A stretch of 64,000 nt of DNA from Oceanobacillus polygoni (GTDB taxonomy: Bacteria > Bacillota > Bacilli > Bacillales > Amphibacillaceae), in contig NZ_PIJY01000026.1 in the NCBI RefSeq assembly GCF_008304605.1, positions 372,001-436,000 on the forward strand, given 5' to 3'. Below, in pieces: positions 20,986 to 28,525 of the stretch. Position 1 is the first letter of the stretch, and every line of letters starts with the position of its first letter. The notes beneath the pieces were generated by a model. It was not told the DNA's origin. It ran no database searches and saw only the letters and a list, made by a program, of their open reading frames with translations. Made by a program: the position numbers and the translations under genes.

Positions 20986-20999
20986 TGAACGCTCGCTCA
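20986..20999. promoter_or_regulatory. FadR-like operator before the thiolase gene
   Basis: Palindrome TGAACGCTCGCTCA, whose reverse complement TGAGCGAGCGTTCA matches the fadF site at 23259-23272 at 11 of 14 positions. One position in each arm departs from symmetry. No clean -35/-10 pair could be fixed beside it. Confidence 0.5.
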
Positions 21000-21015
21000 T
21001 CTTGTTTATTCAATG

Positions 21016-21039
21016 GATAGAGGGGGACTCCCCTCTATC
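21016..21039 (-). terminator. Hairpin between fadF and the thiolase gene
   Basis: A perfect 10-bp stem (GATAGAGGGG with CCCCTCTATC) directly after fadF. The following minus-strand sequence (CATTGAATAAAC) is not a T-run, so it may be a weak terminator, an mRNA stabiliser or a processing site. Confidence 0.5.
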
Positions 21040-21052
21040 AGTCTAGCATTGT

Positions 21053-23164
21053 TTAGGATGCTGTTCTCTCTTGGTCATCAAAATTTACAGATAATGCTAG
21101 AATTTCAGCTACGTCCATTGTACTAATATCCTCGTCAACCTCTTTTGCCTTTGTTCCATCACTTAGCATGGTTAAACAATACGGGCAGGCACTAGAAATC
21201 ATCGATGGCTGTACAGCTAGTGCTTGTTCTGTACGCGCTACATTAATTCGGTTTCCTGTTGTTTCCTCTGTCCACATTAAGCCGCCACCTGCTCCACAGC
21301 ACATTCCATTTTCTCGAGAGCGGTCCATCTCGACCAGTTCAAGACCTGGGATGGATGTTAATATTTCTCTAGGTGGATCATACACACCATTGTATCTGCC
21401 TAAATAGCAGGAATCGTGATAGGTTAGCTTTTCATTAATGGCACGTTCAGGCTTTAATTTTCCTGATTTCACCAAATCAAAAAGCATTTGCGTATGATGA
21501 TACACTTCTGCTGTATAGCCGAAATCTGGATATTCATTTTTAAATATATTATAGGCATGCGGATCAATCGTTACGATTTTCATTACACCGTTTTTCTCAA
21601 ATGTTTTAATGTTTTTCTCTGCAATTTCTTGAAATAAAAACTCATTTCCAATCCGACGTGCTGTATCTCCAGAGTTTGCTTCGGTATTTCCTAGAATCGC
21701 AAAGCTAACCCCTGCTTGATTCATCAATTTAGCAAATGCAATTGCAATTTTTTGACTACGGCTATCAAAGGCTCCCATCGAGCTTACCCAGAAAAGATAT
21801 TCGAATTCTTTTCCTTCCTTTTTCAGCTCTTTCACAGTAGGAATGTATGCAGATTCATCTTCATCACGCCATTTAATACGGTCTTTTTTAGAAAGCCCCC
21901 ACGGATTTCCTTGCCGCTCAATGTTCGTGACCGCTCGCTGGATATCCGAATCCATTTTTCCTTCTGTCATGACGAGATAGCGGCGCATATCAATAATTGT
22001 CCCAACATGTTCATTATTTACCGGGCAGGCATCCTCGCAATTTCGGCATGTCGTACATCCAGAAAGCTCTTCTTCTGTAATCACATCGCCAATTAGACTT
22101 GCACTTTGAACTGTAGCTGCCGCTTCGTTCTGTGCACTTGCCTGATTTCCTACTGTATTGGTAAAAGCATAGGATGGAACCCATGCGGATTTCCCAGTAA
22201 TTGCCGCTCCTTTTTCCGTTAAATGATCCCGTACTTTGACCATAATATCCATCGGCGACAGCATTTTACCAGTTCCCGCAGCAGGACATACGTCTGTGCA
22301 GCGTCCACATTCTACACAAGCATAGAAATCAAGCATTTGATATTGTTCAAAATCTTCTACTTTTCCAACACCAAAAGAGATTTCTTCTTCATTCTCTTCA
22401 CTATCTTCATCAATATCAAAGTCTATTTTCTCCAATTTCCCCGGAACCTGTTTACTCAAAAATACGTTAATCGGTGCTGCAAGAAGATGTGCATGTTTGG
22501 ATTGCGGTACATAAACAAGGAACGAAAGCAATGTTACAGTATGTACCCACCAAGCAATATAAAACAATACCATTGCAACGTCTTGTGAGAGCCATCCTAG
22601 TGCTAGCGCAATAACACTTGGAACAGGCTCTGTCCACGTTACATCATGTCCATGCCAAAGAAGCGCCATCCCATTTCCGAATAATACAGAAAGCATTAAT
22701 GTTCCAATAAAAATAAGAACGAGACCAGCTTTAAACCCCCGCTTTAGCCGGACGAGCTTTTCCATATAGCGACGATAAAACGCCCAAACAACCGCTACAA
22801 GAATCATTAATGTCACCAATTCCTGGAAGAACACAAATCCCGGATAAAGCACACCAAATGGTAAGTGGTTTCCTGGTGACAATCCTTTCACGAACATGTC
22901 AATCGCACCAAATTGGACGAGGATAAACCCGTAAAACATCATGACATGTATGATACCGGATTTCTTATCCTTCAATAATTTGGATTGTCCAAATACAATG
23001 GTCCATACTCGCTGCAAGCGTAACTTGATTTCGCCATCAAACTCGGATTTTTTTCCAAGCTTAATATAAGCAATCCGTGTTGAGACGACTTTTACGAATA
23101 AATACAGTGCATAAAACGTGATGATTAGAAATGCAATCCAGTTAATAAGCATAAATGTATTCAC
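21053..23164 (-). CDS. fadF: Membrane Fe-S oxidoreductase, heterodisulfide-reductase type
   Basis: The 703-residue protein begins with a membrane part (about 1-220, around six helices, nitrate-reductase-gamma like), then two 4Fe-4S motifs (C-V-E-C-G-R-C-T-D-V-C-P and C-T-T-C-R-N-C-E-D-A-C-P), then two CCG domains with D-S-C-Y-L-G-R-Y and C-C-G-A-G-G-G-L-M-W and a final C-P-Y-C. In B. subtilis the homologue YwjF/FadF is in the FadR regulon, and such proteins probably carry electrons from acyl-CoA dehydrogenase/ETF to the quinone pool; that role is inferred. The start is GTG with GGGGG eight bases upstream. Promoter, FadR-like site and cre-like site precede it. Confidence 0.9.
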   Translation of the reverse strand: MNTFMLINWIAFLIITFYALYLFVKVVSTRIAYIKLGKKSEFDGEIKLRLQRVWTIVFGQSKLLKDKKSGIIHVMMFYGFILVQFGAIDMFVKGLSPGNHLPFGVLYPGFVFFQELVTLMILVAVVWAFYRRYMEKLVRLKRGFKAGLVLIFIGTLMLSVLFGNGMALLWHGHDVTWTEPVPSVIALALGWLSQDVAMVLFYIAWWVHTVTLLSFLVYVPQSKHAHLLAAPINVFLSKQVPGKLEKIDFDIDEDSEENEEEISFGVGKVEDFEQYQMLDFYACVECGRCTDVCPAAGTGKMLSPMDIMVKVRDHLTEKGAAITGKSAWVPSYAFTNTVGNQASAQNEAAATVQSASLIGDVITEEELSGCTTCRNCEDACPVNNEHVGTIIDMRRYLVMTEGKMDSDIQRAVTNIERQGNPWGLSKKDRIKWRDEDESAYIPTVKELKKEGKEFEYLFWVSSMGAFDSRSQKIAIAFAKLMNQAGVSFAILGNTEANSGDTARRIGNEFLFQEIAEKNIKTFEKNGVMKIVTIDPHAYNIFKNEYPDFGYTAEVYHHTQMLFDLVKSGKLKPERAINEKLTYHDSCYLGRYNGVYDPPREILTSIPGLELVEMDRSRENGMCCGAGGGLMWTEETTGNRINVARTEQALAVQPSMISSACPYCLTMLSDGTKAKEVDEDISTMDVAEILALSVNFDDQERTAS

Positions 23165-23197
23165 TGTCCGATCCCCCTTTTTTTCGTTATGGCATAA

Positions 23198-23211
23198 TGA
23201 TAGCGATTACA
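23198..23211. promoter_or_regulatory. cre-like site in the fadF leader
   Basis: TGATAGCGATTACA; the reverse complement TGTAATCGCTATCA matches the CcpA consensus TGWAARCGYTWNCW at 13 of 14 positions. It lies downstream of the predicted transcription start, where CcpA acts as a roadblock. Confidence 0.55.
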
Positions 23212-23248
23212 TTTTTGGGTATATAATTTTTTATAAATCTATACTTCT

Positions 23249-23277
23249 ACTTTAAACGTGAATGAGCATTCAGTCAA
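23249..23277 (-). promoter_or_regulatory. fadF promoter with FadR-like operator in the spacer
   Basis: On the minus strand TTGACT (23272-23277), 17 bases, TAAAGT (23249-23254). The spacer is largely filled by the palindrome TGAATGCTCATTCA (23259-23272), with perfect six-base arms. B. subtilis FadR sites have TGAATGA-TCATTCA arms. A repressor here would block RNA polymerase directly. Confidence 0.7.
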
Positions 23278-23595
23278 CAGATTTTTGGTAAAAGATAATA
23301 AATTCGTAATTTATTATACAATAAAAGAAGATAGCCTGCTATATTTTGAATATCTATGAAATAATAGCCTTGAATTCAGGTGAAAAATTACAACTAAAAC
23401 ATCACAAATTTTTTAAGTCATGGTAGGCTTTAACTATCTTGATTTATAAATAATTTCAACACTTTCCTTAACTAAAATGATTGTTGTATCACATTTTTTC
23501 CCAATACTTAACTAGATACCATACGACATGATCGTGATAAAACCTTGCATCAGCCTAAATATAAAAGAACCTTTTTAAGATTCTCATTCTGTTAA
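23278..23595. other. AT-rich interval between fadF promoter and gntP terminator
   Basis: About 320 bases with no plausible frame, ribosome binding site or strong repeat. I see nothing assignable in it. Confidence 0.6.
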
Positions 23596-23627
23596 TACTA
23601 AAACAACCACTTATACTCGGTTGTTTG
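23596..23627 (-). terminator. Terminator of the GntP permease gene
   Basis: Stem AAACAACC with GGTTGTTT around a ten-base loop, with T-rich sequence (TTTTAGTATT) on the minus-strand side, about 30-60 bases after the stop codon. Confidence 0.65.
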
Positions 23628-23655
23628 ACCGAACATCGTTAAGTTGTCTATAATA

Positions 23656-24945
23656 TTAATAAATACCGATACTCGCTAGTAAAATAGCTGGAATTAGTGA
23701 TAATATCGGAAAGACTATTGCTACAACTGCAATATCTCTGTACGACTCCTTATGTGTTAAACCGGTTACAATCAGTATGGTTATAACTGCTCCATTATGT
23801 GGAAGTGCATCTAAACCACCTGAAGCAATAGATGCGATACGGTGAAATGCTTCTGGTGCTATTCCAGTTGATTCAGCTAATTCATTATATTTTTGACCCA
23901 AAGCTTCCATTGTGATTCCTAACCCTCCTGATGCTGAACCAGTTGCTCCTGATAATACATTTGCAGCAATAGACATGGAAATAAGCGGATTTGCATCAAT
24001 GCCTAGAATATAATCACTTAATTTTTGGAACCCTGGAACTACGCGTACTACAGTTCCAAAACCAACCGCTGCAGAAGTATTAATCATCGCCATGACGGAA
24101 TCAGATGCTCCTTGATTTAGTGACGGAATCAAACTTTTAATTTTGTTTAATGAGAATAGGATAATTAATAAAATCGCTATTAATAAACAAACGACAATAT
24201 CCCATTTAAGAATGTTAAGCGTAACAATTACAGATATTAAAGGTAGTAAAGATATAAAGATATTTGGCAAATTTCCGCTTAATTTCTCTTTTGTTTCCGA
24301 ATCTTTTTCTAACGCTTTAAATCCATGCCCAGCTTTCTTCAGATTATATTCTCTCTTCTTCAAATAGAGAATAGAGCCCCCACCCATTACTAAAGAAGCA
24401 GCAAGACCCATAATTGGTGCTGCAGTCGCTGCTGTATTAAAATAATCCATTGGAATTAGGTTTTGAATTTGCGGAGTTCCGGGAAGTGCTGTCATTGCGA
24501 ACGTCATCATCCCTGCTGTAATTGTAGCTGGCATAAGTTTTCTTGGAATGTTCGCTTGTCTAAACATACTTACCGCAATTGGATAGACGGCAAATACAAC
24601 AACGAACACACTAATACCACCGTAAGCCAAAACCGCTGAAGCTATAATAACACCAATAATTGCTTGATTTTCACCAAATAGTTTAATTATGCCTTGTGCT
24701 ACGGACTGAGCCATACCACTGTATTCCATTAATTTACCAAAGATTGCCCCTAACATAAATACAGGGAACCAACTCTTCGTGAAGTCGACAAACCCTTGCA
24801 TATAGGTATTTGTATATGCATCAAGTAAGTCAAGCCCACCAAATATCGCTACAACACCAGCACAAATCGGTGCAATCCAGATAATCGACCATCCACGATA
24901 GGCTAAGATGATTAGTAAAACTAGCCCTAACACAATTCCTAGCAT
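23656..24945 (-). CDS. GntP-family organic acid permease
   Basis: A 429-residue, very hydrophobic protein with about 12 membrane helices, the family-typical A-Y-G-G-I-S-V-F-V and T-G-S-A-S-G-G-L-G-I segments and a final S-G-G-L-D-A-L-P-H-N-G-A motif. GntP relatives take up gluconate or hydroxy acids such as 3-hydroxybutyrate. Its place after mmsB and mmsA suggests 3-hydroxyisobutyrate or a related beta-hydroxy acid as substrate, which is inference. GAGGTGATC, a near-perfect anti-Shine-Dalgarno match, precedes the start. A terminator between mmsA and this gene may lower its expression. Confidence 0.85.
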   Translation of the reverse strand: MLGIVLGLVLLIILAYRGWSIIWIAPICAGVVAIFGGLDLLDAYTNTYMQGFVDFTKSWFPVFMLGAIFGKLMEYSGMAQSVAQGIIKLFGENQAIIGVIIASAVLAYGGISVFVVVFAVYPIAVSMFRQANIPRKLMPATITAGMMTFAMTALPGTPQIQNLIPMDYFNTAATAAPIMGLAASLVMGGGSILYLKKREYNLKKAGHGFKALEKDSETKEKLSGNLPNIFISLLPLISVIVTLNILKWDIVVCLLIAILLIILFSLNKIKSLIPSLNQGASDSVMAMINTSAAVGFGTVVRVVPGFQKLSDYILGIDANPLISMSIAANVLSGATGSASGGLGITMEALGQKYNELAESTGIAPEAFHRIASIASGGLDALPHNGAVITILIVTGLTHKESYRDIAVVAIVFPILSLIPAILLASIGIY

Positions 24946-25029
24946 TTGATCACCTCTTGTTTACAGGAATACCCTTATGTAATCGTCAGTATAAGGGTTA
25001 AGCTTTTGAAATCTACCCATATTGAAACC

Positions 25030-25061
25030 TAGAAAAAAATTGGGGCCATCTAATGGCCCCG
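25030..25061 (-). terminator. Terminator after mmsA
   Basis: Perfect 8-bp stem GGGGCCAT/ATGGCCCC around TAG, then A + eight T on the minus strand. It sits between mmsA and the permease gene, so the permease may depend on read-through. Confidence 0.88.
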
Positions 25062-25066
25062 CCTCA

Positions 25067-26575
25067 TTAGCTGCTAGGAAAATCAAAATTAATTTCATCT
25101 GAACGAGATTGGTCAAACCACCTTTCCGAAACCGTCTTTGTTTTTGTAAAGAAACGAGCGGTATCCGGTCCGAACATTTGCCCTTCACCCAATCGTGAAC
25201 CTTTCCAGCCCCCAAAGTTATGGTACCCCACAGGTATTGGAATAGGTACATTTACTCCAACCATACCTACTTCTATTTCTTGCGTGAATTTGCGAGCGTC
25301 ACGACCACTATTGGTGAATATAGCCACCCCATTTCCATATTGATGGTTATTGATTAGCTGTATTGCTTCACCAATTGAATCTACTGAAACGATTGTACGT
25401 GCTGGTCCAAACACTTCTTCTTTGTATACATTCATTTCAGGAGTAACATTATCTAATAGCGTAGCCCCCAGATAAAAACCTTCCTTAAACTTCACATCAG
25501 GGTTTCTACCATCGACAACAACATTAGCTCCATCTCTTACTGCTTCATCAATCGAATTTAAGATGCTTTGTTTCGCTTCTGCGCTTATAACGGCCCCGAA
25601 ATCAGCTGATTCATCGTCATAAGAACCAGGTCTAAGATTTTCAACTTTTTCTTTTAATTTTGCGGTGAATACATCTGCTGTCTTTTGCCCGACTGGCATT
25701 GCTACGGAAACAGCCATACAACGCTGTGAAGCTGAACCATATGCAGAACCTAAGAAGGAGTCAACTGCTTTATCAATATCCGCATCCGGCATAATGACCA
25801 GATGGTTTTTCCCTCCACCAAATGCATTTACTCGTTTATGATGCTTCGTTCCTACTTCATAGATAATTTCCGCTACTTTCGTAGAGCCTACAAAGCTTAC
25901 CGCTTGTATGTCGTTATGTGTAATGATGGCATTAACCGTGTCCTTATCACCGTTCAATACGTTCCAAACTCCAGCAGGTAAACCAGCCTTCTCCCAAAGT
26001 TCTGAAATTAATTGAGCAGAATATGGAACTTTTTCAGATGGTTTCAATATCATTGCATTCCCCACGGCCACTGCCATTGCACTCATTGCAAGCGGTACCA
26101 TAACTGGGAAATTAAATGGTGATATACATGTTACAACGCCAAGCGGCTGTTTCATTGAATAAGCGTTTATATCCCCACCAACATTTACAGAATGTTCTCC
26201 TTTCAGTATTTGTGGTGCCCCTATTGCTAAATCCACAGATTCTATTCCTCTACTTATCTCCCCTTTTGCATCAGAAATTGTTTTCCCGTTTTCCTTCCCA
26301 ATTAACTGTGCCAATTCATCCGTATTCTCTACCAATAATTGGCGGAATTTAAAAAGGACTTCAACTCTTTTTCCTACAGAAGTTTTTGCCCACTTCACAG
26401 CCGCTTTTTTCGCTAATTGTACGGTCTCATCCACTTCTTCAGCAGAAGCATAAGGAACAGCAGCTATTCTCTGGCCAGTGGATGGACTGTATACATAACC
26501 ATATTTATCGTTATTTCCTTTTACTTTTTCCCCATTAATATAGTGTGTTACTGTATCTAACTTTAATGTCGCCAT
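25067..26575 (-). CDS. mmsA: Methylmalonate-semialdehyde dehydrogenase (CoA-acylating)
   Basis: Oxidises methylmalonate semialdehyde (or malonate semialdehyde) with NAD and CoA to propionyl-CoA (or acetyl-CoA) and CO2. The 502-residue aldehyde dehydrogenase has I-S-P-F-N-F-P at about 151-157, S-F-V-G-S-T for NAD binding and the catalytic Cys286 in S-Q-R-C-M-A, with the Arg directly before it that is typical of this family. G-G-G-K-N-H replaces the more usual M-G-A-K-N-H. Together with mmsB upstream it would complete the 3-hydroxyisobutyrate to propionyl-CoA branch of valine degradation. GGGAGG precedes the start. Confidence 0.93.
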   Translation of the reverse strand: MATLKLDTVTHYINGEKVKGNNDKYGYVYSPSTGQRIAAVPYASAEEVDETVQLAKKAAVKWAKTSVGKRVEVLFKFRQLLVENTDELAQLIGKENGKTISDAKGEISRGIESVDLAIGAPQILKGEHSVNVGGDINAYSMKQPLGVVTCISPFNFPVMVPLAMSAMAVAVGNAMILKPSEKVPYSAQLISELWEKAGLPAGVWNVLNGDKDTVNAIITHNDIQAVSFVGSTKVAEIIYEVGTKHHKRVNAFGGGKNHLVIMPDADIDKAVDSFLGSAYGSASQRCMAVSVAMPVGQKTADVFTAKLKEKVENLRPGSYDDESADFGAVISAEAKQSILNSIDEAVRDGANVVVDGRNPDVKFKEGFYLGATLLDNVTPEMNVYKEEVFGPARTIVSVDSIGEAIQLINNHQYGNGVAIFTNSGRDARKFTQEIEVGMVGVNVPIPIPVGYHNFGGWKGSRLGEGQMFGPDTARFFTKTKTVSERWFDQSRSDEINFDFPSS

Positions 26576-26627
26576 CTAAAAACCTCCCATTTTGGATATA
26601 AAAAATTTGTTTTAAATAAAGTTTTAT

Positions 26628-27524
26628 TTATTCACCCAATTTCACCTTTTCTTCTGTTAACATAAGATAGGCTGAAGAAATGTCCTTATCCGCATAGTCC
26701 TCAATATTTGATTCAAGGTAATTTACTAACCCTTCACCCAATGGTAATTTGCCCTCAAATGAATTCGAAACATAGTTTGCTAGTTTTAAGTCTTTTAATA
26801 GTAGTGCTGTAGTAAAAGCCCCTTCATAATATTCATCCTGAGCAATAAAGTTTTTGTAGTTTCTAGTAAAAATACCGCTTTGACCTGTACTGACATTTAC
26901 AATTCTATAAACAGTATCATGGTCCAAACCTGCTGCGTCCGCGATAGATAGAGCTTCTGCGACGGCCTGTGTATGAATTCCGGCCATTAGATTATTAATT
27001 AATTTAACAATAGTTCCTAATCCATGATCTTCCCCAACATGGAATATATTTTTTCCGATTGTTTTAAGGTATGGTAATGCGAAACTATATGTTTTTTTAT
27101 CCCCTCCGACCATCACACTCAGAGTTGCTGCCTCTGCTCCAGATACACTTCCACTAACTGGAGATCCTAGGTATTGAATCCCCTTTTCCAATGCAGCTTT
27201 TGCTACTTTTTTATTTAGTTCTGGAGAGATTGTACTTAAGTCAATTATAGTTAAATTTGATTTTCCATTCTCCACTAGTCCCTCGATTCCTAAATAAACA
27301 TCTTCTACAACCTTTGGTGTTGGTAGACTAGTAAAAATGATAGTTACTTCATTTGCCAACGTGGCAGTAGTAAACCCAACTATTCCGCCAATTTCTGCAA
27401 ATCGTTTTTCATTTTCTTTGTTTACATCTACTCCGTAAACAGTGTAACCTGCTCTCAGTAAATTGTTAGCCATCGGAAAACCCATATTCCCTAATCCAAT
27501 AAAACCTACTTTCTTTGTTTCCAT
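26628..27524 (-). CDS. mmsB: 3-Hydroxyisobutyrate dehydrogenase
   Basis: NAD-dependent oxidation of 3-hydroxyisobutyrate to methylmalonate semialdehyde. The 298-residue beta-hydroxyacid dehydrogenase begins with the Rossmann motif G-F-I-G-L-G-N-M-G, has the substrate motif S-P-V-S-G-S-x-S-G-A and the catalytic Lys174 in G-x-x-x-K-L-I-N-N. Other beta-hydroxyacid dehydrogenases share these motifs; the choice of 3-hydroxyisobutyrate rests on mmsA 52 bases downstream. First gene of a minus-strand unit with a cre site 33-46 bases before its start; a TetR gene diverges from it. Confidence 0.88.
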   Translation of the reverse strand: METKKVGFIGLGNMGFPMANNLLRAGYTVYGVDVNKENEKRFAEIGGIVGFTTATLANEVTIIFTSLPTPKVVEDVYLGIEGLVENGKSNLTIIDLSTISPELNKKVAKAALEKGIQYLGSPVSGSVSGAEAATLSVMVGGDKKTYSFALPYLKTIGKNIFHVGEDHGLGTIVKLINNLMAGIHTQAVAEALSIADAAGLDHDTVYRIVNVSTGQSGIFTRNYKNFIAQDEYYEGAFTTALLLKDLKLANYVSNSFEGKLPLGEGLVNYLESNIEDYADKDISSAYLMLTEEKVKLGE

Positions 27525-27556
27525 TCAGATCTCTCCTTTAAAATTTCCAACGACGC

Positions 27557-27577
27557 AGAAAGCGCTATCATTTTATA
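27557..27577 (-). promoter_or_regulatory. cre site at the mmsB promoter
   Basis: AGAAAGCGCTATCA (27557-27570) fits the CcpA site TGWAARCGYTWNCW at 13 of 14 positions. A minus-strand TATAAA (27572-27577) directly upstream could be the -10 box, so bound CcpA would overlap the transcription start. No good -35 box was found, which suggests a weak or activated promoter. Confidence 0.7.
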
Positions 27578-27751
27578 GTTTGTTTTATGCGTTTCTATTT
27601 CGATTGAAACTACCCCTTTTTAGAAAATGCATATTGATTATTCTATAATTATTGATCTCCTTTCATTTTAATGATTTTTCACATACCAAAGTCAAATACT
27701 GCGGTCACTTAAATTTATTAATTAGAATAATAAACGTAAAATTTAAAATAG

Positions 27752-27769
27752 TCAACACTTTTCTGTTGA
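27752..27769. promoter_or_regulatory. Palindromic operator before the mms TetR gene
   Basis: TCAACA and TGTTGA arms, perfect inverted repeats around six bases. It overlaps the probable -35 box TTGAAT (27766-27771) of the TetR gene, the classic position for autorepression. The -10 would be TATGCT near 27790. Confidence 0.55.
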
Positions 27770-27820
27770 ATTCTTTATTTCAAAGATATTATGCTATTAT
27801 TAAAAAAGGGGGAGTATATT

Positions 27821-28426
27821 ATGTCACGTATGACAGCAAGAAAATTAAAAGCCCTAGAGACTAAGAAAGCACTTTTAGAAACAGGACTGGAGCTGTTTCA
27901 CAAAAAGGGTTTTGATAATGTAACAGTAGATGAAATAGTAAAAAGTTGTCATGTATCTAAAGGTGCATTTTATGTGCATTTTAATACAAAATATGACATT
28001 TTTAATGAGAAATTTAAGGATATTGATAATTTTTATTCCACATTTCAACAAGGAATCCCCAAAAATATTAAAGCAAGCGAAAAAATCCTTATGTTTTACG
28101 AAGCTCAAATGATCTATTTACGTGATGAATTGGGGAAAGATTTAATTAGAACTGTATATATGAACGCTATGTCGCTAACAATTAACAAAAATCATTATTT
28201 AGCTGATCCAGATAGAAACCTATACAAAGTAATTAATTCCTTTGTTCAGGAAGGAATTGAGAATAATGAGTTTAAGGGAGGATTAACAACTGAGGAAGCA
28301 TCAGCATTAATTACTAGGTGTATGAGGGGTACTATCTATGATTGGATTATTTTTGGGGAAGAATTTGATGTTGTACAGGAAATGACAACTTTCACAACTA
28401 CTGTTTTGAACGGGTTAAAAAGGTAA
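27821..28426 (+). CDS. TetR-family regulator of the mms cluster
   Basis: The 201-residue protein has an N-terminal TetR helix-turn-helix (about 12-58; G-L-E-L-F-H-K-K-G-F-D-N-V-T-V-D-E-I, S-K-G-A-F-Y-V-H-F) and a C-terminal helical ligand domain. GGGGGAG precedes the ATG at 27821; an upstream in-frame Met lacks a site. It is divergent from mmsB, so control of the mmsB-mmsA-permease genes and of itself is likely; the ligand is unknown but could be a pathway acyl-CoA or hydroxy acid. A bidirectional terminator follows. Confidence 0.85.
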   Translation: MSRMTARKLKALETKKALLETGLELFHKKGFDNVTVDEIVKSCHVSKGAFYVHFNTKYDIFNEKFKDIDNFYSTFQQGIPKNIKASEKILMFYEAQMIYLRDELGKDLIRTVYMNAMSLTINKNHYLADPDRNLYKVINSFVQEGIENNEFKGGLTTEEASALITRCMRGTIYDWIIFGEEFDVVQEMTTFTTTVLNGLKR

Positions 28427-28457
28427 GGGTTTTATTTAACACTTGGGATCAAACATT

Positions 28458-28503
28458 AAAAGACACACGCTATTTTGAATGTGAAATAACGTGTGTCTTT
28501 ATT
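28458..28503. terminator. Bidirectional terminator between TetR gene and argS
   Basis: AAAGACACACG pairs perfectly with CGTGTGTCTTT, with a smaller inner stem; A- and T-rich flanks serve both the plus-strand regulator and minus-strand argS. Confidence 0.8.
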
Positions 28504-28525
28504 GTTAGCACCTTAAGAGAATCAT

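Noticed and set aside
24961-25251. 96-codon minus-strand frame overlapping the mmsA end, possible frameshift
   Set aside because: mmsA is full length and ends normally; the second frame passes through its terminator and shows no homology to dehydrogenases.
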